Below are positions 1 through 9,279 of a stretch of DNA of 64,000 bases, in pieces. Both the position numbers and the translations under genes were made by a program. Below the pieces are notes generated by a model. It was not told where the DNA came from. It did not search any database and saw only the letters and a list, made by a program, of their open reading frames with translations. The first letter of the stretch is position 1. Each line of letters starts with the position of its first letter. The stretch is from Bacillota bacterium (GTDB lineage: Bacteria; Bacillota; Clostridia; Tissierellales; Sedimentibacteraceae): contig JAEXUD010000061.1 in NCBI GenBank assembly GCA_023453025.1, positions 80,649 through 144,648 of the forward strand, read 5' to 3'.

Positions 1-839
1 AGGACTAAAGCCTGAACCAATGTGTTATCCTGTCTTTGTATTGCCGTTACCAAAAGGCCTCCGGTACCGGGAATTGAAAACAATGATTCAACATATATGG
101 AGCCTGCAACTGTATATAATATTGATGCAGGTAAATATTGTGCCATAGGAACAAATGCATTGCGCATTACATGCCGCACCATAATTTCTTTGCTTTTAAG
201 TCCTTTAGCTCTTGCCAGTCTGACATAATCCTTATTCAATTCATCAACCATGTAGCGTCTTATCCACATAGCATAATAGGCAATATTTACTAATGATAAA
301 CAAAGAACCGGAAGTATCCAGCTTTTGGGGTCTGTTTTGTCATATAATAACGGTAAATTAAAAATTTGTGTAAAGAATACCTGTATAAGCAGGTAGTATA
401 TTACGGCAGGAACAGCATTGGCTCCTACAACATAGCATGTTCCGAATTTATCCCAGAATTTGCCCTTGTATCTCGCCATCAAAACGCCCAGACTAAGTCC
501 TGCAAACAGCGAAACAGTCAATGACGCCAACCCGAAGCGCAAGGATGTTATTAATTTATCCCCTAAGATTTTCGTAATATCAACCCTGGGTCTGTAAGTA
601 ATCGATTTGCCCAAATCACCCTTCAGCAAATCACCGTAGAAATTCTTCAGCTGTGTATACCATGGATCTAAAAGTCCGAGATTTTGCAGCTTTGCTTCTA
701 TCTGAGCCTCATCCAGCTTATCGAAGCTTGTTCCGAAATAACCTTCAACAGGCATAAGGCGCATAAGCAAAAATACTATTGTTACAATAATAATAAGTGT
801 TAACAAGGACCTTAAAAGCCTTGTTGCGTAGTACTTCAT
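1..839 (-). CDS. Peptide ABC transporter permease, DppB/OppB family (partial)
   Basis: The reading frame stays open to the window edge, so the C-terminus is missing (about 279 residues seen). It begins with ATG at 837-839 behind a CCTCC complement (GGAGG) about 8 bases upstream. The N-terminus has one membrane segment (ITLLI-rich, residues 8-27) followed by an extracytoplasmic domain. Four or more further hydrophobic stretches follow, then the cytoplasmic EAA loop (DYVRLARAKGLKSKEIMVRH, around residues 210-230) that contacts the ATPase. This is the layout of the B-type permease of oligopeptide/dipeptide importers. It lies 108 bases downstream of the substrate-binding lipoprotein gene, so the two belong to one operon that continues outside the window. 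The substrate cannot be told from the sequence. Confidence 0.93.
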   Translation of the reverse strand, partial: MKYYATRLLRSLLTLIIIVTIVFLLMRLMPVEGYFGTSFDKLDEAQIEAKLQNLGLLDPWYTQLKNFYGDLLKGDLGKSITYRPRVDITKILGDKLITSLRFGLASLTVSLFAGLSLGVLMARYKGKFWDKFGTCYVVGANAVPAVIYYLLIQVFFTQIFNLPLLYDKTDPKSWILPVLCLSLVNIAYYAMWIRRYMVDELNKDYVRLARAKGLKSKEIMVRHVMRNAFVPMAQYLPASILYTVAGSIYVESLFSIPGTGGLLVTAIQRQDNTLVQALV

Positions 840-914
840 TTTGACACCTCCCTTTAAAAATAATTCAAGTTGAAATATATTCCTCAACCATTTAGATAAT
901 AATGCTCGGTAAAT

Positions 915-941
915 CAAATGAGGGCTGAAAGCCCTCATTTG
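915..941 (-). other. Intercistronic stem-loop between binding protein and permease genes
   Basis: A perfect 12-bp inverted repeat (CAAATGAGGGCT / AGCCCTCATTTG) with a 3-base loop sits directly after the stop codon of the binding-protein gene. It is not followed by a strong U-run on the minus strand. It is therefore more likely a partial terminator or mRNA-stabilising structure that lets the binding protein be made in excess over the permease, as is common in ABC importer operons. The functional reading is inference. Confidence 0.6.
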
Positions 942-947
942 TAGGAA

Positions 948-2861
948 CTATTTTACTGCGTTCTTTAAAGCCTCGTCACGGGCTGCCTGCCATTCTTTCT
1001 GAGCCTCGTTAAATTCATCCATGCTTATTGGGTCAGCCATAAGTCTGGCTCCCTTCCATGTCATTGTTGCTATGCCGAACGGAGCATACGGTCTTTCAAA
1101 CGGAAGCACCTGAGATGCAACATATCCGTCTCCGCCGCTTACATTGTATGGGATGACAAAAGCATTGTTGATTAAATATGCTTCCGCATTTGCAAACATT
1201 TCATATCTTACATTTAAGTCGACTAATTCAGCTTTAGCTTCGTTAACCATTTCTTCATAGACATCATATAAATTTTTCCCGTCTGCGTCTACATCTGTTG
1301 TATACTCGGGGAAGTTATAGTTTCCGCCGCGTCTGAACGGGTCTGTATAAGTCTGCGGGTCTGCATAGTCAGGACCCCAGTTGCATTTCATGAGTGAATA
1401 ATTTCCTGATCTTCTTGTTCCGTCAAGAAATCCTGTCGGAGCATGAGGAAGCAGTGTGATTTCTATATAGTCTTTACCGAGCAATGCTTCCAGCTGCTGT
1501 TTAACAACCTGTGCCTCCAAAGCCCAATATGCACTGTCTGTATTGTACGGCATCAATATCTTTACAGGGAATTTTGCTCCTGCCTGTGTAAGCTCTTCAA
1601 CAGCTTTTTCTTTAAAAGACAAAGCTTCTGCCTCGTTAAAGAAATCCTTACCTTTCAAGGCTGCCAAATCACCTATTGCAGTAAAGTCCAACCCACCCTG
1701 TGAAGCAAAGTTAGGAGGTGTTATGGTATTTATTATTCTGTATTCAGGATTGTAAGGGTCCTCTGTTGTCATTGATGCGATTCTGTTGAATGCAGACATG
1801 ATGGATTTTCTGAAGCTTCCGTTGTTAACTGCTATTTTCCAGTTATCGGGTTCAAATTCAGCATCAAATTTAGGATCAAAATTAAATGCATAGAAATAAG
1901 TATAAGTTCCCAGTCTGTCAGGAGATACCTTATCCTTAAGCTCAGGATTATTCATCCACTCATCAAGATTTGCTGTAGGGATAATGGCATGTAAAACCTC
2001 GCCTCTCTTAAACAGTTCTCCTCCTAAAGCCATCGCTTCTTTGTTGTATTTATAGTTAAGTTCTGTTACAAATACGTTGTCTTTATCCCAGTATGTGCTG
2101 TTTTTTGTAAGAATTCTCTGCATCTGTGGTTCAAACTCAGTTAACAGATACGGTCCGTTATACAGTATTGTTGAGTTTGCAGTTCCGAAATCTTCTCCCA
2201 TTTCTTCAAGGAACGGTCCGTAAACAGGGAAGAAGCTCACATAAGTAAGCATGGATTCAAAGTAAGGAACAGGTTCTTTCAAAGTGTATACCAGTGTGTA
2301 ATCGTCTGTTGCCTTAACTCCAACTTCTGCAAAATCAGTTATTTCTTCGTTATAATATGCCTCGGCATTTTTTATAACAGAATAAACTATGTTGGCTGAT
2401 TCAGATTCATTCTTCTTAGTTAATATGTACTTGGCAGATGAAACAAAGTCCTCTGCAGTAGTTTCCGCTACTTCGTTTCCCTCAAAATCAACCCATTTAA
2501 CTCCTTTTCTCAAATGAAAGGTCCATTCAAGACCGTCATCCGACACGTCCCAGCTTTCAGCCAGAGCAGGCTGAAGTACTCCGTATTTGTCATACTGCGC
2601 CAGCGTATCCACAAGGTTTGCAGAAACGTTCATATCTACCCAAGTTGTATTTATGAGATAGTTAAGAGTTGTAATTTCTTCCGCATAAGCGTACTTATAT
2701 ACTTGTTCTGCTGCATATTTTCCGCCCTCTGTTACATCCTCTCCTGGTGCAGGTTCATCAGTTCCTGATGGTTCTTCTGCAGGTGCGGGAGTAGTTGGTC
2801 CGCCTGAGCATGCTGTTAAAATCATAGTTAATACTAGCAATAGTGATAATATCCTTTTCAT
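948..2861 (-). CDS. Peptide ABC transporter substrate-binding lipoprotein (SBP family 5)
   Basis: About 637 residues. The start is the ATG at 2859-2861, because GGAGGGG lies 4 to 5 bases before it; an upstream in-frame ATG (2871-2873) overlaps that Shine-Dalgarno site and has none of its own. The protein opens with a lipoprotein signal (MKRILSLLLVLTMILTACSG), with a Cys at the lipobox, then a Gly/Pro/Glu-rich linker. The body has the OppA/DppA SBP_bac_5 pattern: an early ALAESWDVSDDGLEWTFHL stretch and a late NYSLMKCNWGPDYADPQTY stretch. It would bind peptides outside the membrane and deliver them to the adjacent permease. At over 600 residues it is somewhat longer than a typical OppA. Specificity is unknown. 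Confidence 0.93.
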   Translation of the reverse strand: MKRILSLLLVLTMILTACSGGPTTPAPAEEPSGTDEPAPGEDVTEGGKYAAEQVYKYAYAEEITTLNYLINTTWVDMNVSANLVDTLAQYDKYGVLQPALAESWDVSDDGLEWTFHLRKGVKWVDFEGNEVAETTAEDFVSSAKYILTKKNESESANIVYSVIKNAEAYYNEEITDFAEVGVKATDDYTLVYTLKEPVPYFESMLTYVSFFPVYGPFLEEMGEDFGTANSTILYNGPYLLTEFEPQMQRILTKNSTYWDKDNVFVTELNYKYNKEAMALGGELFKRGEVLHAIIPTANLDEWMNNPELKDKVSPDRLGTYTYFYAFNFDPKFDAEFEPDNWKIAVNNGSFRKSIMSAFNRIASMTTEDPYNPEYRIINTITPPNFASQGGLDFTAIGDLAALKGKDFFNEAEALSFKEKAVEELTQAGAKFPVKILMPYNTDSAYWALEAQVVKQQLEALLGKDYIEITLLPHAPTGFLDGTRRSGNYSLMKCNWGPDYADPQTYTDPFRRGGNYNFPEYTTDVDADGKNLYDVYEEMVNEAKAELVDLNVRYEMFANAEAYLINNAFVIPYNVSGGDGYVASQVLPFERPYAPFGIATMTWKGARLMADPISMDEFNEAQKEWQAARDEALKNAVK

Positions 2862-2944
2862 TTTCCCCTCCATAAATAATTTATAATAATATTATTTAAT
2901 AATATTAACAAATTGTGTAAATCGTTTGCTTTTGCGTATAAAAA

Positions 2945-3021
2945 TGGTGCACCTGAGAGGAATCGAACCCCCGGCACATGCCTTAGGAGGGCACTGCTCT
3001 ATCCTACTGAGCTACAGATGC
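2945..3021 (-). tRNA. tRNA-Arg (anticodon CCT)
   Basis: Read on the minus strand, the sequence folds as a full cloverleaf: acceptor GCATCTG/CAGGTGC, D-arm GCTC/GAGC, anticodon stem GTGCC/GGCAT with loop CTCCTAA (anticodon CCT), and T-arm GGGGG TTCGATT CCTCT with G-T pairs. The CCA end is encoded. It decodes AGG. It stands alone between the peptide transporter and the carboxypeptidase gene. Confidence 0.95.
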
Positions 3022-3180
3022 ACTAGACTTATTAAAAAATATTACACCAAATCTATATATTTGTCAATATCAGTATCTGACAGTTTATTGTCAAGCTTTT
3101 TATAATTATACTGATTATTTATTAAAATAATACTCAATTTGTAGAACCATGTAATATTAATGTTAATATTGCAATAATAA

Positions 3181-3231
3181 AAAGTGCTTTATAATTTCAT
3201 AATATTAATAAAATTTACAAGCACTTTTTTT
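3181..3231 (-). terminator. Probable bidirectional terminator after the D,D-carboxypeptidase gene
   Basis: AAAGTGCTT and AAGCACTTT form inverted arms around a long AT-rich loop of about 29 bases that can fold further. T-rich runs flank both outer sides. It lies about 60 bases past the stop codon of the carboxypeptidase gene on the minus strand. The long loop lowers confidence. The rest of the gap from 3022 to 3286 is AT-rich, and I see nothing else in it. Confidence 0.45.
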
Positions 3232-3286
3232 ATATATTAAAATTATTTCAAAATATTAAATAATTAACAATTTAATTTTGTTAATT

Positions 3287-4447
3287 TTATCCAAAAATAT
3301 TATTAAAAAATCTTATTATCATAACAAACAAACTTGCTTTTTCTATTGTTTGATTCACTACGGCATCTACTTGTCCTATTTCTTCATCATTTACAAAGAT
3401 ACTTATGGTTCCTATTTTATCTCCTTGATTTAATGGTGCCTTTACAGTATCATTATACGAAATCTCAGTTCTGATTATGTCATCATTTTTTACTACCTTA
3501 TTATAATCAGCAGCCGGAAATACCGATACCTTTCCATCCTTGGAATTATTAATATATACCTCGTCAATTTCCTGCATAGCATCTGCAAGCTTGTAGTAGC
3601 TGAAATTGTTTTTACCGTACTCCAAAAGCGTTTTAGTTTTGTCTAATCTTTCTTCATGAGTTACTGCTCCCATAATTATTGCTATTATCCTGAAATCCTG
3701 TTCTTTTCCGGCTACAGGCATAGTAGAAACCAGACAAATTCCTGCCTTGTCAGTATATCCTGTCTTAAGTCCATCTACGCCTTCAACAATACCAAGCGTT
3801 GGGTTTGTAGCTGCTTTGTAGAAGTTTCTTTCAGGTATTACAAGTTCCGGTAATTTAGTAACTTCCAGAAGTTCAGGATACTTTGTCAATATATGTCTTG
3901 CCAGCTTGTATATGTCCGAAGCAGACATGTGATTTTGCCCGGTTTCTTCGTCATTTATGGGAAGGCCGTGAGGGTTTACAAAGCTTGCTGACAAAAGTCC
4001 TAGTTCGGAAGCTTTTTCATTCATCATTTTAACGAAATTATCTTCTGTTTTACCCACATGTTCAGATATAGCCGTTGCACAGTCATTGCCCGACACTACA
4101 AGCATACCCTTAATCAGTACGTTTAATTTTACAGTTTCACCGGACTTTATACCAAACTTGCTTCCTTCGGTGGCAGCAGCATGTCCGCTTATTACAACAT
4201 CATCATCTAATGAAACTTCTCCGTTTGTAACAGCATCCATCATAATCAGGTATGTCATAAGCTTAGAAATACTCGCTATTGCCAATTGCTCATTTATATT
4301 ATACTCATACAGTATCTCTCCGGTTTCTAAATCCCCTAATAATGCAGAATTAATATTTTCATTAATATTTATTTCACCAAATGCAACTGTATTTGTCAAA
4401 ATTATTATTAAAAGGCATATGGATAACACCTTGCTGATTTTTCTCAT
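3287..4447 (-). CDS. D-alanyl-D-alanine carboxypeptidase (PBP5/DacF type)
   Basis: 386 residues, peptidase S11 family. It trims the terminal D-Ala from peptidoglycan stem peptides outside the membrane. A signal peptide (residues 1-24, hydrophobic core LSICLLIIILTNTVAFG) precedes the three penicillin-binding motifs: SISK (SxxK nucleophile, about residue 58), SGN (about residue 118) and KTG in LKTGYTDKAG (about residue 227). The C-terminal beta domain ends with a hydrophobic helix (LFVMIIRFFNNIFG), the usual amphipathic membrane anchor. The ATG has GGAGG 6 bases upstream. Sporulation DacF and vegetative DacA cannot be separated from the sequence alone. Confidence 0.93.
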   Translation of the reverse strand: MRKISKVLSICLLIIILTNTVAFGEININENINSALLGDLETGEILYEYNINEQLAIASISKLMTYLIMMDAVTNGEVSLDDDVVISGHAAATEGSKFGIKSGETVKLNVLIKGMLVVSGNDCATAISEHVGKTEDNFVKMMNEKASELGLLSASFVNPHGLPINDEETGQNHMSASDIYKLARHILTKYPELLEVTKLPELVIPERNFYKAATNPTLGIVEGVDGLKTGYTDKAGICLVSTMPVAGKEQDFRIIAIIMGAVTHEERLDKTKTLLEYGKNNFSYYKLADAMQEIDEVYINNSKDGKVSVFPAADYNKVVKNDDIIRTEISYNDTVKAPLNQGDKIGTISIFVNDEEIGQVDAVVNQTIEKASLFVMIIRFFNNIFG

Positions 4448-4616
4448 AAGTAACCTCCAATCTTTATTGTCTTCATTATATAATAATTTTCGACAAAATG
4501 CATTATTAAATTTAAAAAGCTTTTGCTAATAATTAACTTATGGTTTTATATTTACCAATCATCAGCATATTGAAGGAAGGTCTTAAAGCTATGGGAGGGC
4601 ACAAGATTCTCCCTAT

Positions 4617-5891
4617 TTATAAAGTGATTTTCTCCATGCCTCTCATGAACGTTCGTAATGCTTCCGGAATTGTTACTGACCCATCCTCGTTCTGATAATT
4701 TTCCAGTATTGCAGCAAATGTTCTGCCTACAGCAAGACCGGAACCATTTAATGTATGAATCAATTCCAGCTTTCCCTTGTTACTTGGTCTGAATCTAATA
4801 TTTGCTCTTCTTGCCTGGAAGTCTTCAAAATTTGAACAAGAGGAAATTTCAACATATCTGCTATAGCTTGGCATCCAGACTTCCAGGTCATAGGTCTTAG
4901 CAGAGCTGAACCCTATATCTCCTGTGCACAATTCTACAACTCTGTATGGAAGACCCAGTCCTTTCAGAATTTCTTCTGCGAAATTAGTCAGGATTTCCAG
5001 CTGTCTGTAAGAATCCTCCGGTGTTGAATACATAACCATTTCAACCTTGTCAAATTGATGGTTTCTTATTAAACCTTTTGTGTCCCTTCCTGCTGAACCT
5101 GCTTCTGCTCTGAAGCATGGTGTGCAGGCAGTCATATACATAGGTAAATCAGCTTCATCCAGCACTTCGTTTCTGTATATGTTAGTTACAGGAACTTCTG
5201 CTGTAGGAATCAAGTAATAATCCTTCTGGTTTAATTTGAACATATCCTCTTCAAACTTAGGAAGCTGCCCTGTTCCAAACATGCTGTCTCTGTTAACCAT
5301 GTATGGAGGAGCAATTTCAGTGAAGCCGTGATCCAGCGTATGCTTATCAAGCATGTATGCTGTTATTGCTCTTTCCAGCCTTGCACCAAGTCCTTTAAAC
5401 ATTGAAAAGCGTGTACCTGTTATTTTAGTTGCTCTTTCAAAATCCAGAATCCCAAGGTCAACACCCAAATCCCAGTGAGGCTTTACCTCAAAATCAAAAT
5501 TTCTTGGTTCTCCCCATCTTCTTACTTCCTTGTTGTCTGCGTCTGAAGCACCAGACAAAATATCAGGGTTTGGAGTATTAGGTATGCTTAACAGTTCTTC
5601 TTCTATTTTTGCGTCAATTTCCTTGATTTCGCCATCAAGAGCCTTTACTCTTTCTGACAAATCCTTCATTTGCTGAAGAATTTCTGTTACATCCTTTCCT
5701 TCCTTTTTTAATAGCGGAACCTGTTTTGAAACTTTGTTTTGTTCAGCCTTCATATTTTCAACTTCGACAAGCTTCTCTCTTCTTGTTTTATCTAATTTTA
5801 ATACTTTATTGAGACTTAATTCAGGATTTCTTCTTTTCAGTAACCCTTCAACTTCCTCAGGATTATTTCTGATTCTTTTAATATCTAACAT
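4617..5891 (-). CDS. serS: Serine--tRNA ligase
   Basis: 424 residues, the usual length. The N-terminal arm is a long antiparallel coiled coil (about residues 28-105) that grips the tRNA-Ser variable arm. The class II core has motif 2 (CFRAEAGSAGRDTKGLIRNH, about residues 255-275) and motif 3 (NGSGLAVGRTFAAILE, about residues 382-397). It charges tRNA-Ser, and also tRNA-Sec if one exists. GGAGGCAAG precedes the ATG. It is a single gene preceded by a T-box-like leader (5984-6110) that looks incomplete; a fragment of a dispersed repeat lies between the leader terminator and the gene. Confidence 0.97.
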   Translation of the reverse strand: MLDIKRIRNNPEEVEGLLKRRNPELSLNKVLKLDKTRREKLVEVENMKAEQNKVSKQVPLLKKEGKDVTEILQQMKDLSERVKALDGEIKEIDAKIEEELLSIPNTPNPDILSGASDADNKEVRRWGEPRNFDFEVKPHWDLGVDLGILDFERATKITGTRFSMFKGLGARLERAITAYMLDKHTLDHGFTEIAPPYMVNRDSMFGTGQLPKFEEDMFKLNQKDYYLIPTAEVPVTNIYRNEVLDEADLPMYMTACTPCFRAEAGSAGRDTKGLIRNHQFDKVEMVMYSTPEDSYRQLEILTNFAEEILKGLGLPYRVVELCTGDIGFSSAKTYDLEVWMPSYSRYVEISSCSNFEDFQARRANIRFRPSNKGKLELIHTLNGSGLAVGRTFAAILENYQNEDGSVTIPEALRTFMRGMEKITL

Positions 5892-5959
5892 TTTCTTGCC
5901 TCCATAAATATATCTTTTATAATTTAAATTTCCAGATCAAATATAATATTATTCATAAT

Positions 5960-5981
5960 CTGAAAAATGGGGTTAGGGCAT
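5960..5981 (+). repeat. Fragment of the dispersed structured repeat
   Basis: 22 bases (CTGAAAAATGGGG, then TTAGGGCAT) match the terminal arm of the repeat at 47621-47743 (reverse complement) at all but one position. The match ends directly beside the run of A that is the U-tract of the serS leader terminator. The fuller copy at 13947-14076 also ends beside a terminator U-tract, which argues that this is a truncated copy and not chance. Confidence 0.5.
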
Positions 5982-5983
5982 AC

Positions 5984-6110
5984 AAAAACTCCCGTCTCAG
6001 TTTAGAGACGAGAGAAATTCGCGGTGCAACCCTAATTGTTATACCGTCTCGCACCATCCGGCGGCTCTCTTAATAAAAGCATGTTTACTGCTTTCCTTCA
6101 TCGTTATATT
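5984..6110 (-). promoter_or_regulatory. T-box leader of serS, apparently truncated
   Basis: On the minus strand the leader has recognisable T-box parts: GATGAAGGAAAGCAGTAA (5' strand of Stem I with its AGTA), AGAGAG plus GGTGCGAG (Stem I apical region), and the T-box sequence AGGGTTGCACCGCG (6021-6034). A terminator follows (CTCTCGTCTC / GAGACGGGAG then TTTTT, 5984-6012). Only about a dozen bases separate the apical region from the T-box sequence. The 3' strand of Stem I with the specifier codon, and the following stems, therefore appear to be missing. The bulge that pairs with tRNA NCCA reads TTGC in place of the usual TGGN. The leader may be decayed, or may work as an attenuator without normal tRNA reading. 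Confidence 0.75.
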
Positions 6111-6145
6111 GATAATATATTACATGAAATATTTTTGTCAAGAGG

Positions 6146-6703
6146 TTATTTATGTATTGCAGGAGTAATAATGCATAATGCTTCTGATACGTCATCATTA
6201 GAGTTAAAAATCATATGCCCGTTGTTTTCAGGAACATTTATACTATCTCCCGCACAAATAGTGTAAATGTTATTTCCTATATGACATTGTATCTCACCGG
6301 ATAACACATATAGGCAAACCTTTGATTCATGGATTATCGTATTTTCACTTGCCCATGTTTTAGGCTTTAATTTAAACAAGAACGCTTCGACACTATTTGT
6401 TTTGTCGGTTTTGTCCAATATTGGAGTAATAAATTCCAATTCCACATTAATATTACCGAATTTAATTTTAGTTCTTTCATTTTGCTGAATTGTTACAACA
6501 TTTTGATTATTGTCTTCCATGAACAAATAAGATAAAGGTATATCCAGTGCTTCCGACAGCCTTTTTAAAACTGCCAATGAAGGTGAAATCAAGTCTCTTT
6601 CAATTTGTGATATATACCCTGAAGTTACATTGATTTGTTCTGAAAGATCAACAATAGTTAAATTCTTACTTTTTCTGATACTTCTTATCTTTTTCCCAAT
6701 CAA
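6146..6703 (-). CDS. XRE-family transcriptional regulator with cupin domain
   Basis: 185 residues. Residues 1-62 form a helix-turn-helix of the Cro/C1 type (LTIVDLSEQINVTSGYISQI, then SPSLAVLKRLSEALDIPLSYL). Residues 105-182 form a cupin beta-barrel (KVCLYVLSGEIQCHIG and GDSINVPENNGHMI). This HTH-cupin layout is typical of small-ligand-responsive repressors. The start is TTG at 6701-6703 with a GGGG-rich site upstream. It is divergent from helD across a 286-base AT-rich gap, so it may regulate itself or that gene. The ligand cannot be inferred. Confidence 0.88.
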   Translation of the reverse strand: MIGKKIRSIRKSKNLTIVDLSEQINVTSGYISQIERDLISPSLAVLKRLSEALDIPLSYLFMEDNNQNVVTIQQNERTKIKFGNINVELEFITPILDKTDKTNSVEAFLFKLKPKTWASENTIIHESKVCLYVLSGEIQCHIGNNIYTICAGDSINVPENNGHMIFNSNDDVSEALCIITPAIHK

Positions 6704-6989
6704 TTTTTATCCCCTCGTCATATAATACTATGTAATTATTATACAACAAATACTGTAATTGTCATACATATATTTACAAAATCAGCAAAAATTTTATAAT
6801 ATTAGCTTATAGAAAATATTAATAAGATAATTATTAAAGCAAATTTATTATTTTATATCAATATAATAGAATTTAATTACAAATTGGCAAAGATAAATTA
6901 TCTTTTCATATATTATATAATATGATATAATATTCAATTAAAGTATCATTTGTAATTTAAGTTTTGGTTTATGTAAAAGGGGATATGCA

Positions 6990-9224
6990 ATGGCTGAATA
7001 TAACGAAAAATATATAGAAGAATTAAACTATCTTGAAGAAATTATTGATTTATTAAAATATAAATTAGATACAGAAACAGAAAAATTAGCTGAACAAAAG
7101 GTTGATTTAATAGCTTCAAGAAAAGAAATGTGGGAAAATACAACCCATTCTTCCACTGATTATGATAAGCTGTCAGATTTAAATCAATATTTAAGTGCTC
7201 TTCAATCCCAGACATTCAGCTACACTGAACTTGAAAAAAGGATTGCAAAATATGAAAAAATGATTCAAAGCCCATACTTTTCAAGAATTGATTTTACAGA
7301 AGAAGGATATGACGACACTGAAAAAATATATATCGGACTTTTTAATTTGATGGATGAAAGCACTCATGATATAAAGGTGTATGATTGGCGTGCACCTATT
7401 TCAAGCTTATATTACAGCTCCGAGCTGGGGCCTGTAAAATACAAGGCTCCGTCAGGCATCATAAAGGGTAATGTATCCTTAAAAAGACAGTATAAAATTA
7501 ATATGGGCAAATTAGAATATTTTTTTGACAGCAATGTTAATATAGTTGATGAAATGTTAATGGAGGCACTGTCTCAAAACATGACCTCAAAGATGAAGAC
7601 AATTGTTGAAACAATACAAAAACAGCAGGACATGATTATAAGAGATTTAAACAATGATCTGTTAGTTGTGCAGGGTGTTGCCGGAAGTGGAAAATCCTCA
7701 GTTGCCCTTCACAGAATTGCATTTTTATTATACCAAGGTCTGAATTTAAAATTAAGTGCAAACAATGTTGTGGTTATTTCACCCAACACATTATTTTCCA
7801 AGTATATTTCTAATGTATTACCTGAACTGGGTGAGGACAATATCAGTGAATATACTTTTGAAAATATATTTGTAAAGCTATTTGACAATAAGATGTCTGT
7901 AAAAACCAAAAGCGAAAATTTCGAAAATATAATTTGTGCTGAAAATGAAAATAAGAGAAGCTTTTTAAGAGCTGCTGATGAATTTAAAGGTTCTAAAATA
8001 TTTTTAACAATTCTAGACAGGTTTATTAAGTACTTTGAGCGGAAATTAATATATTTTGAGGATGTGTACTTTGATGGTGAAATTATTGAAACAAGGGAGC
8101 TTTTAAAAGCATTTATTTTAAGTAAGAAACTTGATATGCCTACTGCAAAGAAATTAAAAATTATTGAAAACAGAATTATGGATAAAGTCCATGAAAAAAA
8201 GAATTCCAGGAGAGAAAAAATTGAAAAAGCAGTAAATAACTCAAAACAACATGAGTTTGAAATTAAAGCTTTTACAAGAGTTCTTGCTGCAAGAGAAACC
8301 TCGTCGATTATAAACAAGCTGCATAGATTTACTGAATTCAGCTCTTATGATTTATATAAAAAACTATTCAGCGATAAAGAACTGTTTATAAAGCTTGCCA
8401 AAGGTTTAGCATTACCGGATAATATTGATGAAATAATAAGTTACACAAATAAATCAATTAATGATCCGTACAACATACCTTATGCAGATGGTATAGCTAT
8501 GATGTATTTAAAGGTAAAAGCAGAAGGAACAGATTCATTAAACAGCATTAAACAGGTTATTGTAGATGAAGCACAGGATTATTATCCAATGCATTATTAT
8601 CTGCTTAAAAACTTGTTTAAGGAAGCCAGATTCACCATTGTGGGAGATGTAAACCAGGCTGTTGAAAAGATAAGTGACATAACTTTTTATGATGAAATAA
8701 TTTCAATTTTTAACCTTCCAAGAAGCAATAAAATATTTCTCAATAAAAGCTACAGAAGCTCTTATGAAATTAGCAAGTTCAGTGAAAGGCTGCTGGATAA
8801 CGGCTTGACGACAGAGTACTTTAAGCGCAATGAAGAAAAGCCTGAGCTTATTCACATGAAGGATATTAATAAGCTTGAAGAAAAAATGCTTAAGGATATA
8901 GATAAATATAAATCACAGGGATATAATTCAATTGCAGTAATTTGCAAAAATAGAAATGAAGCAGCAAGTTTATATTTCAGGCTCAGAGGAAAGATCAATG
9001 TTAAGCTGGTTGATTATCTGGGCGAACAAAATATTACCGGAGTAATCATAGTTCCTGTTTATCTGGCAAAGGGGTTGGAATTTGATGCTGTAATGGTTTA
9101 CGGCGCTGATGACAAAAATTATAACACTGTCTTTGATAAGAAGCTTTTATACGTTGCATGCACAAGAGCACTGCACAGACTCTCACTTTATTATTCAGAA
9201 AAAGTCAGCAGATTCTTAAAATAG
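6990..9224 (+). CDS. helD: UvrD-like helicase, RNA polymerase recycling motor HelD
   Basis: 744 residues. The N-terminal coiled coil (residues 5-110) would enter the RNA polymerase secondary channel. The HelD-specific block KVYDWRAPISSLYYSSELG (about residues 130-150) precedes the superfamily I ATPase. Walker A is VVQGVAGSGKSSVALHRIA (about residues 228-246), Walker B region VDEAQDYYPMHYYLL, a Q/R helicase motif NKSYRSSYEISKFS, and the C-terminal motif VACTRALHRL. The family releases stalled RNA polymerase from nucleic acid. A TATAAT (about 6929-6934) in the upstream gap may be its -10 element. The gene stands alone and ends in a clear terminator. Confidence 0.93.
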   Translation: MAEYNEKYIEELNYLEEIIDLLKYKLDTETEKLAEQKVDLIASRKEMWENTTHSSTDYDKLSDLNQYLSALQSQTFSYTELEKRIAKYEKMIQSPYFSRIDFTEEGYDDTEKIYIGLFNLMDESTHDIKVYDWRAPISSLYYSSELGPVKYKAPSGIIKGNVSLKRQYKINMGKLEYFFDSNVNIVDEMLMEALSQNMTSKMKTIVETIQKQQDMIIRDLNNDLLVVQGVAGSGKSSVALHRIAFLLYQGLNLKLSANNVVVISPNTLFSKYISNVLPELGEDNISEYTFENIFVKLFDNKMSVKTKSENFENIICAENENKRSFLRAADEFKGSKIFLTILDRFIKYFERKLIYFEDVYFDGEIIETRELLKAFILSKKLDMPTAKKLKIIENRIMDKVHEKKNSRREKIEKAVNNSKQHEFEIKAFTRVLAARETSSIINKLHRFTEFSSYDLYKKLFSDKELFIKLAKGLALPDNIDEIISYTNKSINDPYNIPYADGIAMMYLKVKAEGTDSLNSIKQVIVDEAQDYYPMHYYLLKNLFKEARFTIVGDVNQAVEKISDITFYDEIISIFNLPRSNKIFLNKSYRSSYEISKFSERLLDNGLTTEYFKRNEEKPELIHMKDINKLEEKMLKDIDKYKSQGYNSIAVICKNRNEAASLYFRLRGKINVKLVDYLGEQNITGVIIVPVYLAKGLEFDAVMVYGADDKNYNTVFDKKLLYVACTRALHRLSLYYSEKVSRFLK

Positions 9225-9225
9225 T

Positions 9226-9254
9226 AAAAAACCATCGGATTTCGATGGTTTTTT
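9226..9254 (+). terminator. Intrinsic terminator of helD
   Basis: AAAACCATCG / CGATGGTTTT stem with a 4-base loop and a run of T, starting just after the helD stop codon. The A-run on the opposite side means it could also stop minus-strand transcription. Confidence 0.88.
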
Positions 9255-9279
9255 CATTTGAAAAAATTTGTTTTAAAGA

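Noticed and set aside
1443..1703. Plus-strand open frames opposite the substrate-binding protein gene.
   Set aside because: Shadow frames; the minus-strand gene is clearly the real one by motif content.
4560..4616. Possible terminator after serS (GGGAGG / CTCCC).
   Set aside because: Arms are short and poorly matched, and no U-run follows on the minus strand.
7709..8317. Open frame of 202 residues on the minus strand inside helD.
   Set aside because: It is the antisense shadow of a well-conserved gene in an AT-rich genome, without ribosome site or recognisable domain.
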